A DNA stretch of 64,000 bases, taken from assembly GCA_963682025.1 (NCBI GenBank), contig OY821521.1, positions 169,630,665-169,694,664 on the forward strand, read 5' to 3'. Origin of the DNA: Cordilura impudica (taxonomy: Eukaryota; Arthropoda; Insecta; Diptera; Scathophagidae). Positions 63,926-64,000 of this stretch are shown here, one piece after another. The position numbers were made by a program, and so were the translations under genes. The notes beneath the pieces are model-generated. The model was not told where the DNA came from. It saw only the letters and a program-made list of their open reading frames with translations, and made no database searches. Position 1 is the first letter of the stretch; each line of letters begins with the position of its first letter.

Positions 63926-64000
63926 CCAGAACACTACTTAAAATATAACTGAACTCGAACCTGTTTATTGTACATGTTCTGTTTTATTTTTTTTTTTCAG
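63765..64000 (+). repeat. Tandem repeat, period 75-76 bp, at least three units
   Basis: AGTACATGAGCCAGAACACG-type starts occur at 63765, 63841 and 63916, each followed by ATATAACTGAACTCGAACC and TTGTACATGTT. The array runs off the right edge. About 1.4 inverted units form the outer part of the left foldback arm. Confidence 0.9.

Overview
The window is eukaryotic and almost certainly from a higher fly (Brachycera; a calyptrate such as a blow fly or house fly relative is my best guess). The grounds are very high A+T, a dense mix of dipteran transposon families (Jockey-clade LINEs, INE-1/DINE-1-like elements, Helitrons, mariner/Tc1, hAT and piggyBac relics, a foldback element) and spliceosomal introns. 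I found no intact host gene. Nearly every long reading frame is a transposon fragment or a frame that happens to stay open inside a repeat. It reads as an intergenic or pericentromeric transposon graveyard with several layers of nesting.

Layout. 1-4.3 kb: two copies of a ~700-bp repeat, each with a short Helitron, on either side of a dead mariner-like transposon with visible terminal inverted repeats (2251-3505). 4.6-9.0 kb: a long insertion with hairpin ends and 23-bp flanking direct repeats, holding a hAT relic. 10.2-16 kb: Helitron copies around a 2-kb heptanucleotide satellite (10769-12829). 17.4-20 kb: a Bari/Tc1-like relic, a DINE-1-like element, and a 575-bp insertion with 31-bp flanking repeats that carries a hammerhead-ribozyme motif and a tRNA-like segment on the same strand. 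22.15-25.53 kb: a decayed Helitron with PIF1-type helicase and both ends. 25.55-31.37 kb: a Jockey-clade LINE with target-site duplications and two nested DINE-1-like elements.

32.2-36.6 kb: a ~550-bp tandem repeat into which a Helitron inserted; a LINE then landed in the Helitron's terminal hairpin. 37.5 kb: a MITE. 38.7-41.9 kb: a decayed intron-containing gene of an unclassified multicopy insect family that looks transposase-like, associated with repeated copies of a 17-base motif. One motif copy is the target of a Jockey LINE (42093-45062) that has an intact ORF1 but has lost its endonuclease. 45.5-54 kb: two sets of segmental duplications, Helitrons carrying a captured gypsy integrase fragment, a tRNA-derived SINE, and a probable DINE-to-DINE recombination junction. 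55-64 kb: AT-rich sequence with relics of piggyBac and other transposons, ending in a foldback element with tandemly repeated arms that runs off the window.

The best candidates for undescribed biology are: (1) the hammerhead plus tRNA-like unit at 19346-19982; (2) the transposase-like gene at 38726-41850 with its ATGTAACGTGGCAGTCC repeats; (3) the two DINE-like families that share ACAAGTAAG and GGGTATA ends; (4) the Helitron lineage that carries a retroelement integrase fragment. Family assignments come from motifs read by eye. No database search or folding program was run.
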